Assembly: GCF_027594545.1 (NCBI RefSeq)
Contig: NZ_CP115160.1
Location: 650,501 to 714,500 of the forward strand
Length of the DNA stretch: 64,000 nt
From: Algoriphagus sp. TR-M9
Lineage (GTDB): Bacteria; Bacteroidota; Bacteroidia; Cytophagales; Cyclobacteriaceae
Reading direction: 5' to 3'
Shown: positions 8,096-17,217 of the stretch, piece after piece
Position numbering within the stretch: position 1 is the first letter of the stretch
Layout: each line of letters starts with the position of its first letter
Made by a program: the position numbers and the translations under genes
Notes under the pieces: generated by a model
Database searches by the model: none
Seen by the model: the letters and a program-made list of their open reading frames with translations, nothing else
Told to the model about the DNA's origin: nothing

Positions 8096-9460
8096 ATGCA
8101 AAAGCCAAGTTTGCCAAAAGGAACCAGGGATTTTGGCCCTATCCAGATGGCCAGAAGGAACTTTATCCTAGACTCCATCAAGGAAACTTTTCAACTTTTT
8201 GGTTTTAGTCAGATTGAAACTCCTGCCATGGAAAATCTGAACACCCTCACCGGAAAGTACGGGGATGAAGGTGACCAATTGCTTTTTAAGATTCTCAATA
8301 GCGGTGATTACCTGAAAAAAGTATCGGACGCTGACCTTACAGCAGGCTATCAGACCACACTGCCTAAGGTCTCTGAGAAGGGCCTGCGCTACGACCTGAC
8401 CGTTCCTTTTGCGAGATTCGTAGTGATGAACAGGAATGAGCTCAGCTTTCCCTTCAAAAGATACCAGATCCAGCCCGTGTGGAGAGCTGACCGTCCGCAA
8501 AAAGGCCGTTACAGAGAGTTCTACCAGTGCGATGCCGATGTGGTAGGGACGGATAGTTTGCTTTGCGAAGCAGAAATAATTCTGATGATCCGCTCAGTTT
8601 TCAAGAAGCTGAAGCTGGAGGACTACAGTATAAAAATTAACAACCGGAAGGTCCTGACCGGGATTTCGGAAGCTATAGGTGAGGCAGGAAAAGAAGGCCC
8701 GCTATGCGTAGCTATAGATAAACTGGATAAAATTGGTTGGGAAAAGGTAAAAGAAGAACTTTCTGAGCGAGGCTTTGGTACCTCATCCATCGAAAAGCTG
8801 GCGCCACTGGTTCATCTTGAAGCAGATCAAGCAGGAACGCTGTCCTTTTTGAAAGAGTTTCTAGCTAGTAGTGAAGTGGGGCTTGAAGGAGTGAGAGAAC
8901 TGGAGGAAGTATTTCAGATTTTGAAAGCCATGGGCGAAAGCCTGGATTTCGTGGATTTGGATATCATGCTTGCCAGGGGCTTATCCTACTACACTGGAGC
9001 GATTTTCGAAGTGAAAGTGAACCATGTTTCCATTGGCTCAGTGAGTGGAGGAGGTAGGTATGATAATTTGACCGGAGTATTTGGACTGAAGGGAGTTTCC
9101 GGCGTTGGTTTCTCCTTTGGTGTGGATAGATTGTATGATGTACTGGAAGAGTTGGGACTGTTTCCGGATGATCAATTACAAAGTACAAAGGTTTTATTGG
9201 CGCACTTTGATGCGCAGGCCTATAGCTATGCGATGGGACTATTGCAAAAAATCCGGGAAGCAGGAATCAAAGCGGAGCTTTATCCCGACGTGACTAAAAT
9301 GAAAAAACAGCTTGATTTTGCATCCAAGAAGGCTATTCCTTATGTGGCGATCTGTGGAGATGAGGAAATAAAAACAGGCACCGTGTCGCTGAAGAATCTC
9401 GATACGGGTGAGCAGGAACAGCTGAGCATGGAAGCCTGTCTTGAGAGACTGAAGGATTAA
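8096..9460 (+). CDS. hisS: histidine--tRNA ligase
   Basis: A 454-residue class II aminoacyl-tRNA synthetase that charges tRNA-His. Landmarks are LPKGTRDFGPIQ at the start, motif 2 WRADRPQKGRYREFYQ, the histidine-specific loop ARGLSYYTGAIFEV, the glycine-rich SVSGGGRYDNL and motif 3 GVGFSFGVDRL. A C-terminal anticodon-binding domain runs from about residue 360. The length is normal. The stop codon shares the bases TTAA with the stop of the convergent 93-residue gene, so there is no room for a terminator between them. Confidence 0.97.
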   Translation: MQKPSLPKGTRDFGPIQMARRNFILDSIKETFQLFGFSQIETPAMENLNTLTGKYGDEGDQLLFKILNSGDYLKKVSDADLTAGYQTTLPKVSEKGLRYDLTVPFARFVVMNRNELSFPFKRYQIQPVWRADRPQKGRYREFYQCDADVVGTDSLLCEAEIILMIRSVFKKLKLEDYSIKINNRKVLTGISEAIGEAGKEGPLCVAIDKLDKIGWEKVKEELSERGFGTSSIEKLAPLVHLEADQAGTLSFLKEFLASSEVGLEGVRELEEVFQILKAMGESLDFVDLDIMLARGLSYYTGAIFEVKVNHVSIGSVSGGGRYDNLTGVFGLKGVSGVGFSFGVDRLYDVLEELGLFPDDQLQSTKVLLAHFDAQAYSYAMGLLQKIREAGIKAELYPDVTKMKKQLDFASKKAIPYVAICGDEEIKTGTVSLKNLDTGEQEQLSMEACLERLKD

Positions 9461-9738
9461 GTTACTTTCAGAATAGCGTGGACCGGAATGGTAATACCTC
9501 CTTTGAGGGAAATAAAATCATTGCCGACAGCCCAGACCGTAGTGTCGACTTGGTAGTTTTGGCCATCGGAGGTTTCGAAAATCAGCTTTACTTTAGATTG
9601 AAGTAAATTTCCTAAGGTCTGTGAGCGATAGAGATCAGCCATCCGCTGCTTTCTCTCTTCGGGATCGACCAGCACTTCTTTTTTGGAGAATGTGAGTTGG
9701 GAAATGGATTCCTTTTGAATGGTTTCAATAGTTTTCAT
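9457..9738 (-). CDS. hypothetical 93-residue protein with a small beta-barrel-like C-terminus
   Basis: Not assigned to a named family. Residues 1-45 are helical and charged. Residues about 48-93 alternate like a compact beta-sheet: SKVKLIFETSDG, VDTTVWAVGNDFISLKGG, then IPVHAILKV at the end. That order (strand, strand, long strand, GG turn, IPVxxI strand) resembles Sm/LSm-type or similar short barrels, but this is only pattern reading. There is no signal peptide or membrane segment. It overlaps the end of hisS tail to tail by four bases. An inverted repeat lies upstream of its start at 9798-9816. Confidence 0.7.
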   Translation of the reverse strand: MKTIETIQKESISQLTFSKKEVLVDPEERKQRMADLYRSQTLGNLLQSKVKLIFETSDGQNYQVDTTVWAVGNDFISLKGGITIPVHAILKVT

Positions 9739-9797
9739 ATGCGAGAGGTTTGATTAATATGTTCACCAAGGCAAAGGAGGCAGTTTTGAAATCTTAG

Positions 9798-9816
9798 TGT
9801 TAAAACTCCTTTAACA
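9798..9816. repeat. inverted repeat TGTTAAA-N5-TTTAACA
   Basis: Seven-base arms around ACTCC, about 60 bases upstream of the minus-strand 93-residue gene and about 195 bases upstream of ybaB. It could be an operator half-site pair for either gene. Confidence 0.4.
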
Positions 9817-10012
9817 TTCCATTTGTTTTAGCGGGCTTGACTGATATATCGAAGTAAAACCAAGAAAATTTACGTAAAATCCGGCAATGATTTTCAGGAT
9901 TTAATTCACCGAATAAAAAATATTTTCAAGGGCTTAGGAAAGGGAGGGAACCCGCCAGTCCTTTCTTAAGTTTCTGTTTACTAGGTTACAAAGACAATTA
10001 AAAAAAGAACAT

Positions 10013-10348
10013 ATGTTTGATATCATGGGAATGATGGGCAAAGTCAAAGAAGCCCAGGCGAAAATCAAAGAGACCCAGGCGCAACTGGTGCACCTTACCG
10101 CTAGCGGTGAGTCCGGAGCAGGGCTGGTGAAGGTGACTGTAAATGGTGACCGCAAAGTGGTGAAAATCGATATGGATGAATCTCTGCTTTCTCCAAAGGA
10201 TAAGGAAATGCTCAGCGATCTGATCGTGGCAGCGACCAATATTGCAATGGAATCCATAGAAGGGCAGATCAAAGAAGAGATGAAAAAAGCTACGGAAGGG
10301 ATGATGCCGAACATTCCCGGGATGGACCTAGGTAGCATGTTTGGATGA
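10013..10348 (+). CDS. YbaB/EbfC family nucleoid-associated protein
   Basis: A 111-residue protein with the YbaB pattern: a helical N-terminus with repeated KEAQAKIKETQAQ, the strand pair VKVTVNGDRKVVKIDMDESLL, then the helical KEMLSDLIVAATNIAMESIEGQIKEEM region and a Met/Gly/Pro-rich tail. Family members form dimers that bind DNA along the nucleoid. In many bacteria the gene sits between dnaX and recR; here it instead overlaps the next gene, a glycosyltransferase, by four bases (ATGA). Translation of the two is therefore probably coupled. Confidence 0.93.
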   Translation: MFDIMGMMGKVKEAQAKIKETQAQLVHLTASGESGAGLVKVTVNGDRKVVKIDMDESLLSPKDKEMLSDLIVAATNIAMESIEGQIKEEMKKATEGMMPNIPGMDLGSMFG

Positions 10349-11352
10349 AATCCTGCGCGATAGTCATATTGAATTACAATGGGGAAGAAATGTTGAAGAC
10401 ATTTCTTCCTTCTGTTTGTGCGCATAGTAAATTCGATATTTGGGTCATAGACAATGCCAGTACTGACCTGTCTCTGGAGGTATTGGCAACTGATTTTCCG
10501 CAGGTGAAATGCCTACAGCAAGTGGCTAACCTAGGTTTTGCAGCAGGCTATGATGAGGGACTTCAGGAGCTCAAAGACCAGTACCAGTACTACATTCTGC
10601 TCAATTCGGATGTAGAAGTGACTGAGGGCTGGGATTTGGACTTGATCAACTGGATGGATAAGCATCCCGAATACGCAGCAGCACAACCTAAAATCCTTTC
10701 CTACCCTGATAAAGCTCAGTTTGACTATGCGGGAGCAGGAGGTGGATTCTTGGATGCGTATGGATATCCCTATTGCCGGGGCAGGATCTGGGATCATCTA
10801 GAGAAAGACCAGGGGCAATATAATGACAGCATAGATGTAGACTGGGCTTCCGGAGCTTGTATGGTGGTAAAATCCTCAGTTTTCCATGAATTGTCCGGCT
10901 TTGACCCAAGTTTTTTTGCCCACATGGAAGAAATAGACCTATGCTGGAGGATGCGTAGATCAGGTTGGAAAATTGCTTACCTGGGACAGGTGTCGGTATT
11001 TCACCTCGGAGGCGGTACCCTTGATAGGTCCAGTCCCCGCAAACTCTACCTGAATGTCAGAAACAGCCTGAGCATGATTTACAAAAATGAATCTGTATGG
11101 GCCTTCAGAAGGATATTTTTGGTAAAATCTATGCTAGAGCATCTGGCGGCCATGAATTATGTCAAAGACGGGAAAAAAGCCTATTCCGATGCCATACTAA
11201 ATGCCTACAGAGATTTTAGAATGCAGAAAAAATCTATGAGTAAATTTGTTCCGGTAGAAAATGATAAACCCGAAGTACCTAGACAAGGCAAAGTGACCCT
11301 GGTGTTTTGGGATTGGAGAGTAAGAGGAAAGAAGACCTTTGGACAGCTTTAA
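10345..11352 (+). CDS. glycosyltransferase family 2
   Basis: A 335-residue GT-A fold protein. The first strand and loop AIVILNYNGEEML and the motif YILLNSDVEV (a DxD-equivalent for the metal-sugar nucleotide) are visible. The acceptor region DWASGACMVVKSSVF and the FAHMEEIDLCWRMRRSGWKIAY block are typical of rhamnosyl- and other GT2 enzymes. It has no membrane segment, so it acts at the cytoplasmic face, probably on an envelope or surface polysaccharide. The acceptor is unknown. It starts inside the end of ybaB, and its TAA overlaps the TAA of the convergent PspC gene in TTAA. Confidence 0.92.
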   Translation: MKSCAIVILNYNGEEMLKTFLPSVCAHSKFDIWVIDNASTDLSLEVLATDFPQVKCLQQVANLGFAAGYDEGLQELKDQYQYYILLNSDVEVTEGWDLDLINWMDKHPEYAAAQPKILSYPDKAQFDYAGAGGGFLDAYGYPYCRGRIWDHLEKDQGQYNDSIDVDWASGACMVVKSSVFHELSGFDPSFFAHMEEIDLCWRMRRSGWKIAYLGQVSVFHLGGGTLDRSSPRKLYLNVRNSLSMIYKNESVWAFRRIFLVKSMLEHLAAMNYVKDGKKAYSDAILNAYRDFRMQKKSMSKFVPVENDKPEVPRQGKVTLVFWDWRVRGKKTFGQL

Positions 11353-11567
11353 TCAAAAAGTAAAGGATTGTTTTTCTTCCTGAAAAATTTTCTGATTTTC
11401 ATCGTCATCGCCATGGACACATATAAAATCACCGGTGACCCCATAGTGACAAAAGATGCATAAATAAAGAATAAACGAATACTGTCAATCGGGAAATTAA
11501 ACTTTTCGCCAAGACGGGAGCATACACCAAATGCTCGCTCTTCGAAGAATATTTTCAGCTTTTCCAT
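11349..11567 (-). CDS. PspC domain protein, single small membrane protein
   Basis: The 72 residues contain the PspC core: GVCSRLGEKFNFPIDSIRLFFIYASF, then a hydrophobic segment (about residues 30-53) and a basic C-terminus KIRKFFRKKNN. PspC proteins take part in membrane-stress responses in other bacteria. This one lacks the longer C-terminal domain and has no PspA/PspB neighbour, so its role is open. Between it and the divergent gene at 11629 lies a palindrome GTAAATTTAC (11590-11599) that could serve as a -7 region in both directions. Confidence 0.85.
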   Translation of the reverse strand: MEKLKIFFEERAFGVCSRLGEKFNFPIDSIRLFFIYASFVTMGSPVILYVSMAMTMKIRKFFRKKNNPLLFD

Positions 11568-11628
11568 GGTGTGTGGCAGTTTAGTTGCGGTAAATTTACA
11601 AAAAAGACTCGTGAATCAATAAATAAGA

Positions 11629-13431
11629 ATGGTGTATAGATTGTTTAAAATTAATCCTGTAATCTGTTTCATTGCAATTTTAATCTCCCTTTCGAGCTCA
11701 AGAATGATGCCCGAAACCGAATTTTTGCAAGATGCTGAGGTGACTCCGGCCAAGCTGAAGTTTGATCGGGATACCGTAAGCTTTACAGTCAAGGGCACCA
11801 TACCTATCCAATCTGCCCTGAGTCCCAAAAACCCTAGAGTAAATTTAATCTTTAAATCTTCTGAAAAAACACTGGAACTAGGCGAGCTGGATTTGACTAA
11901 GAAGGTGGCCGAGTATACCTATGATAAATCATTCATCCTAGCTTATGAACCATGGATGGAAGGGGCTTTTCTGGAGATTCATTTTTATATGGGGAAAAAA
12001 TCCATCGATGAACCCAATGAAAAGAAGGTTCTGGCCAGAGGTGTGATCACCACACCGCTCATGGCAAAAGTGGGCAAAGTCTATCCCGATGAACCCATCC
12101 CTCAAATCGGCCTTTTTATTTCCACAGGAGCACTGGATGCTGATCTCACCCGCACCCGTGAGTTTTTGGTGAAGTTTGCTCCGGGTTCTTCTACTGTAAG
12201 TCAAAATGCGGCCACCAAGGCTACTTTGGATGAAATTAAGGTATTTCTCACCGAAAACTCCTCCATTTCCTCATTTACCATCACAGGTCTGCAATCACCT
12301 GAAAGCAGCGAAGGGAGAAATAGTAAACTGGGAATGGATAGGGCAGAGGCAGTTCGCCAATTGCTCGAAGAATCTTCCATTTCCATCAGGGATTCAGTGC
12401 TGAAGGTTGCCTCCCGTTGGCACGATTGGTTTGATTTCAGACTCTTGCTGCGAAGCTATGAGAAGCTTTCTACCCAGCGAAAGGATCAATATTACAAGGT
12501 GCTGCTGAATGAGGCTGATTATGAAAGTCAGGCAGCGGACTTGAAAAAGATTCCTGGCTTCAATCAAGTAGCCAGAGACTTGTTTCCAAATCTACGTGCA
12601 GTCAGGATAGAGGTGGCCGCGAAGCCCCAGCCCGGATTGGATCCAGTACAGGCCGGATTGCTACAAAAGGCCCTGGATGACCAAAGTGGAGCCAATTCTT
12701 TGGACCTGGCAGACTGGTTGATCGCAGGAGAGACCAGTCCTAGATTAGAAGATAAGGAAAAGATCTATAGTAAGATGACCGAGCTTTTCCGCTCAGTAAT
12801 CCCTTATAATAACCTAGCAGTGGTGAAAATGCGGCAGGCACAGCGGACCTTAGCTCAGCAGAGCAAGGACAGTCTATGGAGTCAGGCGAATATGCTGCTT
12901 TACCAGGCTTCAAAGATTGATACAAACCCATACGTCATGCATAATCAAGGGCAGATTCTGGTGCTGCAGGGTAAAAGCTGGGAAGCCTATAAAAAGCTTT
13001 CAGATGCATCAGTACTGACCAGGGATCCCGAGTTTTTAAAATACAATGAAAGTTTGCGGGGTGCTTTGGATATTATGCGGGGAGATTTCAAACTGGCTAC
13101 CCTACGCTTCGAATATGATTACGCTGAACCCAAATATTTTTTCAATAAGGGATTAGCCTATTTTTTAGCGGAAGATTATGCAAATGCCAGCTTGTCCTTT
13201 GAGGAGTCGGTCATGTCGGGCAGAAACTTTGGTTATGGGTTTTATGGGCTGGCTATGATAGCTGCGGAAAGTGGCCAAAAAGAAGTGGCTCTAATCCAAT
13301 TGGAAAAGGCGATTCATCTCAGTGAGCTACTTTATCAAAAAGCTTTGGTGGATCCGATTTTCGAAGAAATCAGGAATTCTGAAGAGTTTTTTCAAATTTT
13401 TAGGTCATCCGTTGCGGAAAGTGAAAAATAA
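11629..13431 (+). CDS. envelope protein with OmpA-like and tetratricopeptide regions
   Basis: A 600-residue protein with an N-terminal hydrophobic segment (about residues 9-25, a likely signal sequence or anchor). A beta-rich region follows (about 30-170), then a stretch resembling the OmpA peptidoglycan-binding domain (about 180-260, with FAPGSSTVSQNAATKATLDEI and MDRAEAVRQLLEE). The C-terminal third is helical TPR-like repeats, including KLSDASVLTRDPEFLKYN and FEESVMSGRNFGYGFYGLA. It is probably periplasmic or outer-membrane associated. I do not recognise a named family for the full architecture. It is a single gene followed by the 486-base leader of the susC gene. Confidence 0.8.
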   Translation: MVYRLFKINPVICFIAILISLSSSRMMPETEFLQDAEVTPAKLKFDRDTVSFTVKGTIPIQSALSPKNPRVNLIFKSSEKTLELGELDLTKKVAEYTYDKSFILAYEPWMEGAFLEIHFYMGKKSIDEPNEKKVLARGVITTPLMAKVGKVYPDEPIPQIGLFISTGALDADLTRTREFLVKFAPGSSTVSQNAATKATLDEIKVFLTENSSISSFTITGLQSPESSEGRNSKLGMDRAEAVRQLLEESSISIRDSVLKVASRWHDWFDFRLLLRSYEKLSTQRKDQYYKVLLNEADYESQAADLKKIPGFNQVARDLFPNLRAVRIEVAAKPQPGLDPVQAGLLQKALDDQSGANSLDLADWLIAGETSPRLEDKEKIYSKMTELFRSVIPYNNLAVVKMRQAQRTLAQQSKDSLWSQANMLLYQASKIDTNPYVMHNQGQILVLQGKSWEAYKKLSDASVLTRDPEFLKYNESLRGALDIMRGDFKLATLRFEYDYAEPKYFFNKGLAYFLAEDYANASLSFEESVMSGRNFGYGFYGLAMIAAESGQKEVALIQLEKAIHLSELLYQKALVDPIFEEIRNSEEFFQIFRSSVAESEK

Positions 13432-13917
13432 GTAACAATTCTTTAAAGATTTGGCTAAAAGATTAATACCAAATTTCAAAATTGTATTTTTCTAATTTTT
13501 TTGTTGATAGGAATTTTACACTAAATTGACACTGTATTTGATGTTTCAGTAGATGATTAGTGCATAAGACCTAGTAAAATCCAAATTTTATTTTCGTGTT
13601 TGGATTTGAATTTTGTTTTAGAATCTTTAACATTGAGGCTTAAGTACAATTAACGTAACCCAAAATATTTAGCCTATGACCTATTCTACTTAGCTGTAGT
13701 ACGCCCACTCGTTTTGCATCAATTACAGATGCAGACTCAAACCTAAAGGTTTCTAATTTAGCTGGTTTTCAAACCACGGTATAATCGCAAATACATTTCC
13801 TGTAATCCTGGAGATGATTTCCTGCAATTAGTTCAAGCAAGATCGCAATCGATTGCGAAAACAATTACCAAAGACAAGTATTTGAAATTAATCTTGTTAC
13901 CCAATCTATCTATGTAT
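13432..13917 (+). promoter_or_regulatory. 486-base leader of the susC-susD locus
   Basis: An AT-rich region without a reading frame. It holds two striking symmetric sites: an inverted repeat TGCATC-N7-GATGCA at 13715-13733 and a perfect 16-base palindrome at 13843-13858 (separate entry). The promoter could not be placed with confidence. The length and the two sites suggest regulated transcription of the locus. Confidence 0.6.
13843..13858. promoter_or_regulatory. LacI/PurR-type operator candidate
   Basis: TCGCAATCGATTGCGA is a perfect 16-base palindrome with a central CG step and GCAA/TTGC arms, the layout of operators bound by LacI-family dimers. It sits 60 bases upstream of the preferred susC start. 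No LacI-family gene lies in the window, so the regulator would be encoded elsewhere. Confidence 0.7.
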
Positions 13918-16900
13918 ATGAAAAATGTTTACAAAAATCTAAGTGCATTATTAGTGCTCTTAGTCCTTACTGGAGCGGCTGCCTTCGCGCAAAAGACCGT
14001 TACCGGTACAGTATTGGACGAATTTGACGTCGGTCTCCCTGGCGCTTCCATCCTCATCAAAGGAACTACCACCGGTACGACCACCGATATTGATGGCAAA
14101 TTCTCCCTAGAAGTTCCAAGCAACGACGCAGTTTTAGTTTTCTCCTTTATAGGTTATGCTAAAGTAGAAGAAGTGGTAGGGAACAGAAGTGTGATTGACC
14201 TCAAACTGCAGCCAGATGAGACTTCTCTGACGGAGTTGGTAGTTACAGGGTATACCATTGACAGCAGAAGAGAAACTACCGGAGCTATTGCCACGGTGGA
14301 TGCTAAAGATCTCGCTGTAATTCCTACTGGTAACGTGGAACAGGCCCTTCAGGGACGTGTTTCAGGGGTTACCGTAATTACCAACGGTCAGCCTGGTACC
14401 TCCTCAATCATTCGTGTTCGTGGATTTGGTGCCTTCGGGGGTAACCAGCCATTATACGTTGTGGACGGAGTACCTGTAGGGTCTACAGACTTTTTGAATC
14501 CAGATGATATTGAATCTACCACGGTATTGAAAGATGCTGCGGCAGCTTCCATTTATGGTGCTAGAGCGGCAAGTGGTGTGATTATCTATACTACCAAAAG
14601 AGGTAAGAGAGGTAATCAAAAATTGAGAGTAGATTACAACGGGATGTTTGGTATGACCACGCCAGGTGAAGGGATTGATATGATGAATCCTCAGGACCAA
14701 GCAACTTACACTTGGCTAGCAGAGACTAATGCTGCGGCTGCGGAAGGTAGAGATGTGAATTATAGCCATCCACAGTTTGGCACAGGTGCTACACCTGTAT
14801 TGCCATACTATATCAGAGTGGGTAGCGAAGCTGGCGTAGCAGGTCCATTCTCTGCGGATAGATTGGCAGAAGAAGCGGCCAAATACAATGTGGATTATGG
14901 TAAGGGACCTATCTACCAACTGGTAAGAGCTGCTACTGGTGAAGGTACCGATTGGTATGATGCTATCACCCGTACAGCTCCCTTAAACAGGCACTCCATA
15001 GGAGTAAATGGAGGTTCTGAATTTAGTAGATTCTTTGTCGGTTTCGGTTTTCAGGATCAAGCAGGTATCTTGAAAAACAACGATTTGAGGAGAATGACTC
15101 TTCGTGCAAACTCAGAATTTGATATTACCAATAGAATCCGGATAGGAGAAAACTTCCAGGCTACTTACAGAAGAGTATTGGGTCAATCAGGTGGAAATGG
15201 CGGACAAGGCGTTGCGCGGGATGAAAACTCTATTTTGGGTGCTTTCCGTATGTCGACTATCATCCCAATTTATGATGAGTTTGGTGGATATGCAGGTACT
15301 GCGGCTCAAGGGTTTAACAACCCTAGAAACCCGGTAGCTGAAAGAGATGCATTGGTAGATAACAGAAACTTCAATGCAAATATTTTCGGAAACGTATATG
15401 CGGAAATCGATTTGATCAAGGACTTAACGTTCAGAACATCCATTGGTGGTCAGTATAATAACTACTACTACTATAACTATTCCAGACGTCAATACGAAAA
15501 CTTAGAGAATAACTCCGCTTTTGGATATTCAGAAGGTTCTGGGTATAACTTCGCATGGACCTTTACGAATACCTTGACTTACAAAAAGACATTTGATAAG
15601 CATGCTTTTGACTTCTTGGGAGGTATAGAAGCCTTGAACACAGGTTCAGGTAGAAATATTGATGCATCCGGTCAAAATCCATTCTCTCAGGATCCGGACT
15701 TTATCACCATATCTAATTTGCCAGTATCTTCTAGAATTGTTAATTCTGGACTATATAGAGGTGTAAACTTCTACTCCTTATTCGGTAGATTAAATTATAC
15801 TTACAACGATAAGTATCTTTTCAGTGCAGTAGTAAGGCGTGACGGTTCTTCTAGATTTGGTGAAAATGCCAGATATGGTGTGTTCCCGGCTTTCTCTGCG
15901 GCATGGAGGATTTCTTCTGAAGGATTCCTTTCCGGTTCTACTTGGATTGATGATCTGAAGATCCGTGGTGGTTGGGGACAAATGGGTAATTCCAATAATG
16001 TGGATCCAAATAACCAATATTCCTTGTTTGGAGGAGATATCGGAGCATCTTCTTATGATATTAATGGTTCCAACTCTTCGGCCATCATAGGTTTCCGAAG
16101 AACAAGAATCGGTAACCCAAATGCCCAATGGGAAACTGCTGTTACCCAGAATATAGGGTTTGACGGTACTTTCTTCAACGGCAGAATGGATGTGATCTTT
16201 GATCTTTGGAAAAAAGACACCAAAGACCTCTTGTTCCAAGTGCCAATTCCATCAACTGCAGGTTATAATGCCGCTGCTCCTGCTGTGAATATCGGTGAAA
16301 TGCTCAACCAGGGTGCTGACCTTTTGGTAGCATTTAGAGGTAACCTTACTTCTGATTTCACCTATGAGGTTTCTGTGAATGGTTCTCTACTAAAGAATGA
16401 GATCGTTTCCCTAGCTCCAGGATTGACAGTAATTACCTCTGCCAACCCTTCTTTCAGAGGGATAGAGCCGATCCGAAACATGGTAGGTGAGTCTCTTTCT
16501 TCTTTCTTTGGATATGAAGTTGAAGGCTTGTTCAGTTCTGCAGAAGACGTAGCGAACCATGCTATTCAGGATGGCGCGGCTCCTGGTAGATTCAAGTTCA
16601 GAGATGTGGATGGAGATGGTGAAATTACTCCTGACGATAGAAAAATTCTAGGCGCACCAATTCCTGATTTCACAGGTGGTATGAATTTCACTTTAGGCTA
16701 TAAAGGATTTGATCTTTCCGCTTACCTATATACTTCTATCGGAAATGAGATCTGGAACCAGTCCAAGTGGTTTACTGATTTCTATTCCACTTTCGAAGGT
16801 GCCGCGACTTCAGAGCGTTTGAAAAATGCCTGGACACCACAGAATCTTAATGCTACTACTCCAATTGTAGAAAAAGCAGCAAACTTCTCTACTTCAAACG

Positions 16901-17166
16901 TAGGTAACTCTTTCTATGTAGAAGACGGTTCATATTTAAGATTGCAGAACGTAACGCTAGGCTACACGCTACCTCCTTCCTTGTTGGAGAAGTGGAAGCT
17001 TGAGCGATTGAGAGTATTTGCTTCCGCAAATAACTTGTTCACTATTACTGGTTACGAAGGACTTGATCCAGCTGTAGGTGGTGATGCTGATTTGACTTTC
17101 GGTATCGATGTAGGTAACTATCCGGTTACCCGTGGTTATACTTTCGGTCTAAACGTAAGCTTCTAA
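13918..17166 (+). CDS. SusC/RagA family TonB-linked outer-membrane transporter
   Basis: I start at the ATG at 13918, which gives a clean signal peptide (MKNVYKNL to AAAFAQ). In-frame ATGs at 13882 and 13912 would put polar residues in front of it. The roughly 1082-residue protein has a carboxypeptidase-regulatory-like domain (about 26-105), a TonB-box-like LTELVVTGY, and a plug with IIRVRGFGAFGGNQPLYVVDGVP and AASIYGARAASGVI. A 22-strand-type barrel ends in VTRGYTFGLNVSF. SusC proteins import oligomers captured by their SusD lipoprotein, and the SusD partner follows 51 bases downstream. The ligand is not readable from sequence; neighbouring genes hint at glycopeptide material. A LacI-type palindrome lies in the leader. 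Confidence 0.96.
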   Translation: MKNVYKNLSALLVLLVLTGAAAFAQKTVTGTVLDEFDVGLPGASILIKGTTTGTTTDIDGKFSLEVPSNDAVLVFSFIGYAKVEEVVGNRSVIDLKLQPDETSLTELVVTGYTIDSRRETTGAIATVDAKDLAVIPTGNVEQALQGRVSGVTVITNGQPGTSSIIRVRGFGAFGGNQPLYVVDGVPVGSTDFLNPDDIESTTVLKDAAAASIYGARAASGVIIYTTKRGKRGNQKLRVDYNGMFGMTTPGEGIDMMNPQDQATYTWLAETNAAAAEGRDVNYSHPQFGTGATPVLPYYIRVGSEAGVAGPFSADRLAEEAAKYNVDYGKGPIYQLVRAATGEGTDWYDAITRTAPLNRHSIGVNGGSEFSRFFVGFGFQDQAGILKNNDLRRMTLRANSEFDITNRIRIGENFQATYRRVLGQSGGNGGQGVARDENSILGAFRMSTIIPIYDEFGGYAGTAAQGFNNPRNPVAERDALVDNRNFNANIFGNVYAEIDLIKDLTFRTSIGGQYNNYYYYNYSRRQYENLENNSAFGYSEGSGYNFAWTFTNTLTYKKTFDKHAFDFLGGIEALNTGSGRNIDASGQNPFSQDPDFITISNLPVSSRIVNSGLYRGVNFYSLFGRLNYTYNDKYLFSAVVRRDGSSRFGENARYGVFPAFSAAWRISSEGFLSGSTWIDDLKIRGGWGQMGNSNNVDPNNQYSLFGGDIGASSYDINGSNSSAIIGFRRTRIGNPNAQWETAVTQNIGFDGTFFNGRMDVIFDLWKKDTKDLLFQVPIPSTAGYNAAAPAVNIGEMLNQGADLLVAFRGNLTSDFTYEVSVNGSLLKNEIVSLAPGLTVITSANPSFRGIEPIRNMVGESLSSFFGYEVEGLFSSAEDVANHAIQDGAAPGRFKFRDVDGDGEITPDDRKILGAPIPDFTGGMNFTLGYKGFDLSAYLYTSIGNEIWNQSKWFTDFYSTFEGAATSERLKNAWTPQNLNATTPIVEKAANFSTSNVGNSFYVEDGSYLRLQNVTLGYTLPPSLLEKWKLERLRVFASANNLFTITGYEGLDPAVGGDADLTFGIDVGNYPVTRGYTFGLNVSF

Positions 17167-17217
17167 GCTTTTCAAGCAACTAGAATCGAGTTATAGAAAC
17201 TATAATAGATTAAACTT

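Noticed and set aside
9934..10425. 163-residue open frame antisense to ybaB
   Set aside because: Overlaps ybaB and the glycosyltransferase start on the other strand; Ser/Ile-rich translation typical of shadow frames.
15790..16239. 149-residue open frame antisense to susC
   Set aside because: Embedded in the receptor barrel; no independent start signals or domain pattern.
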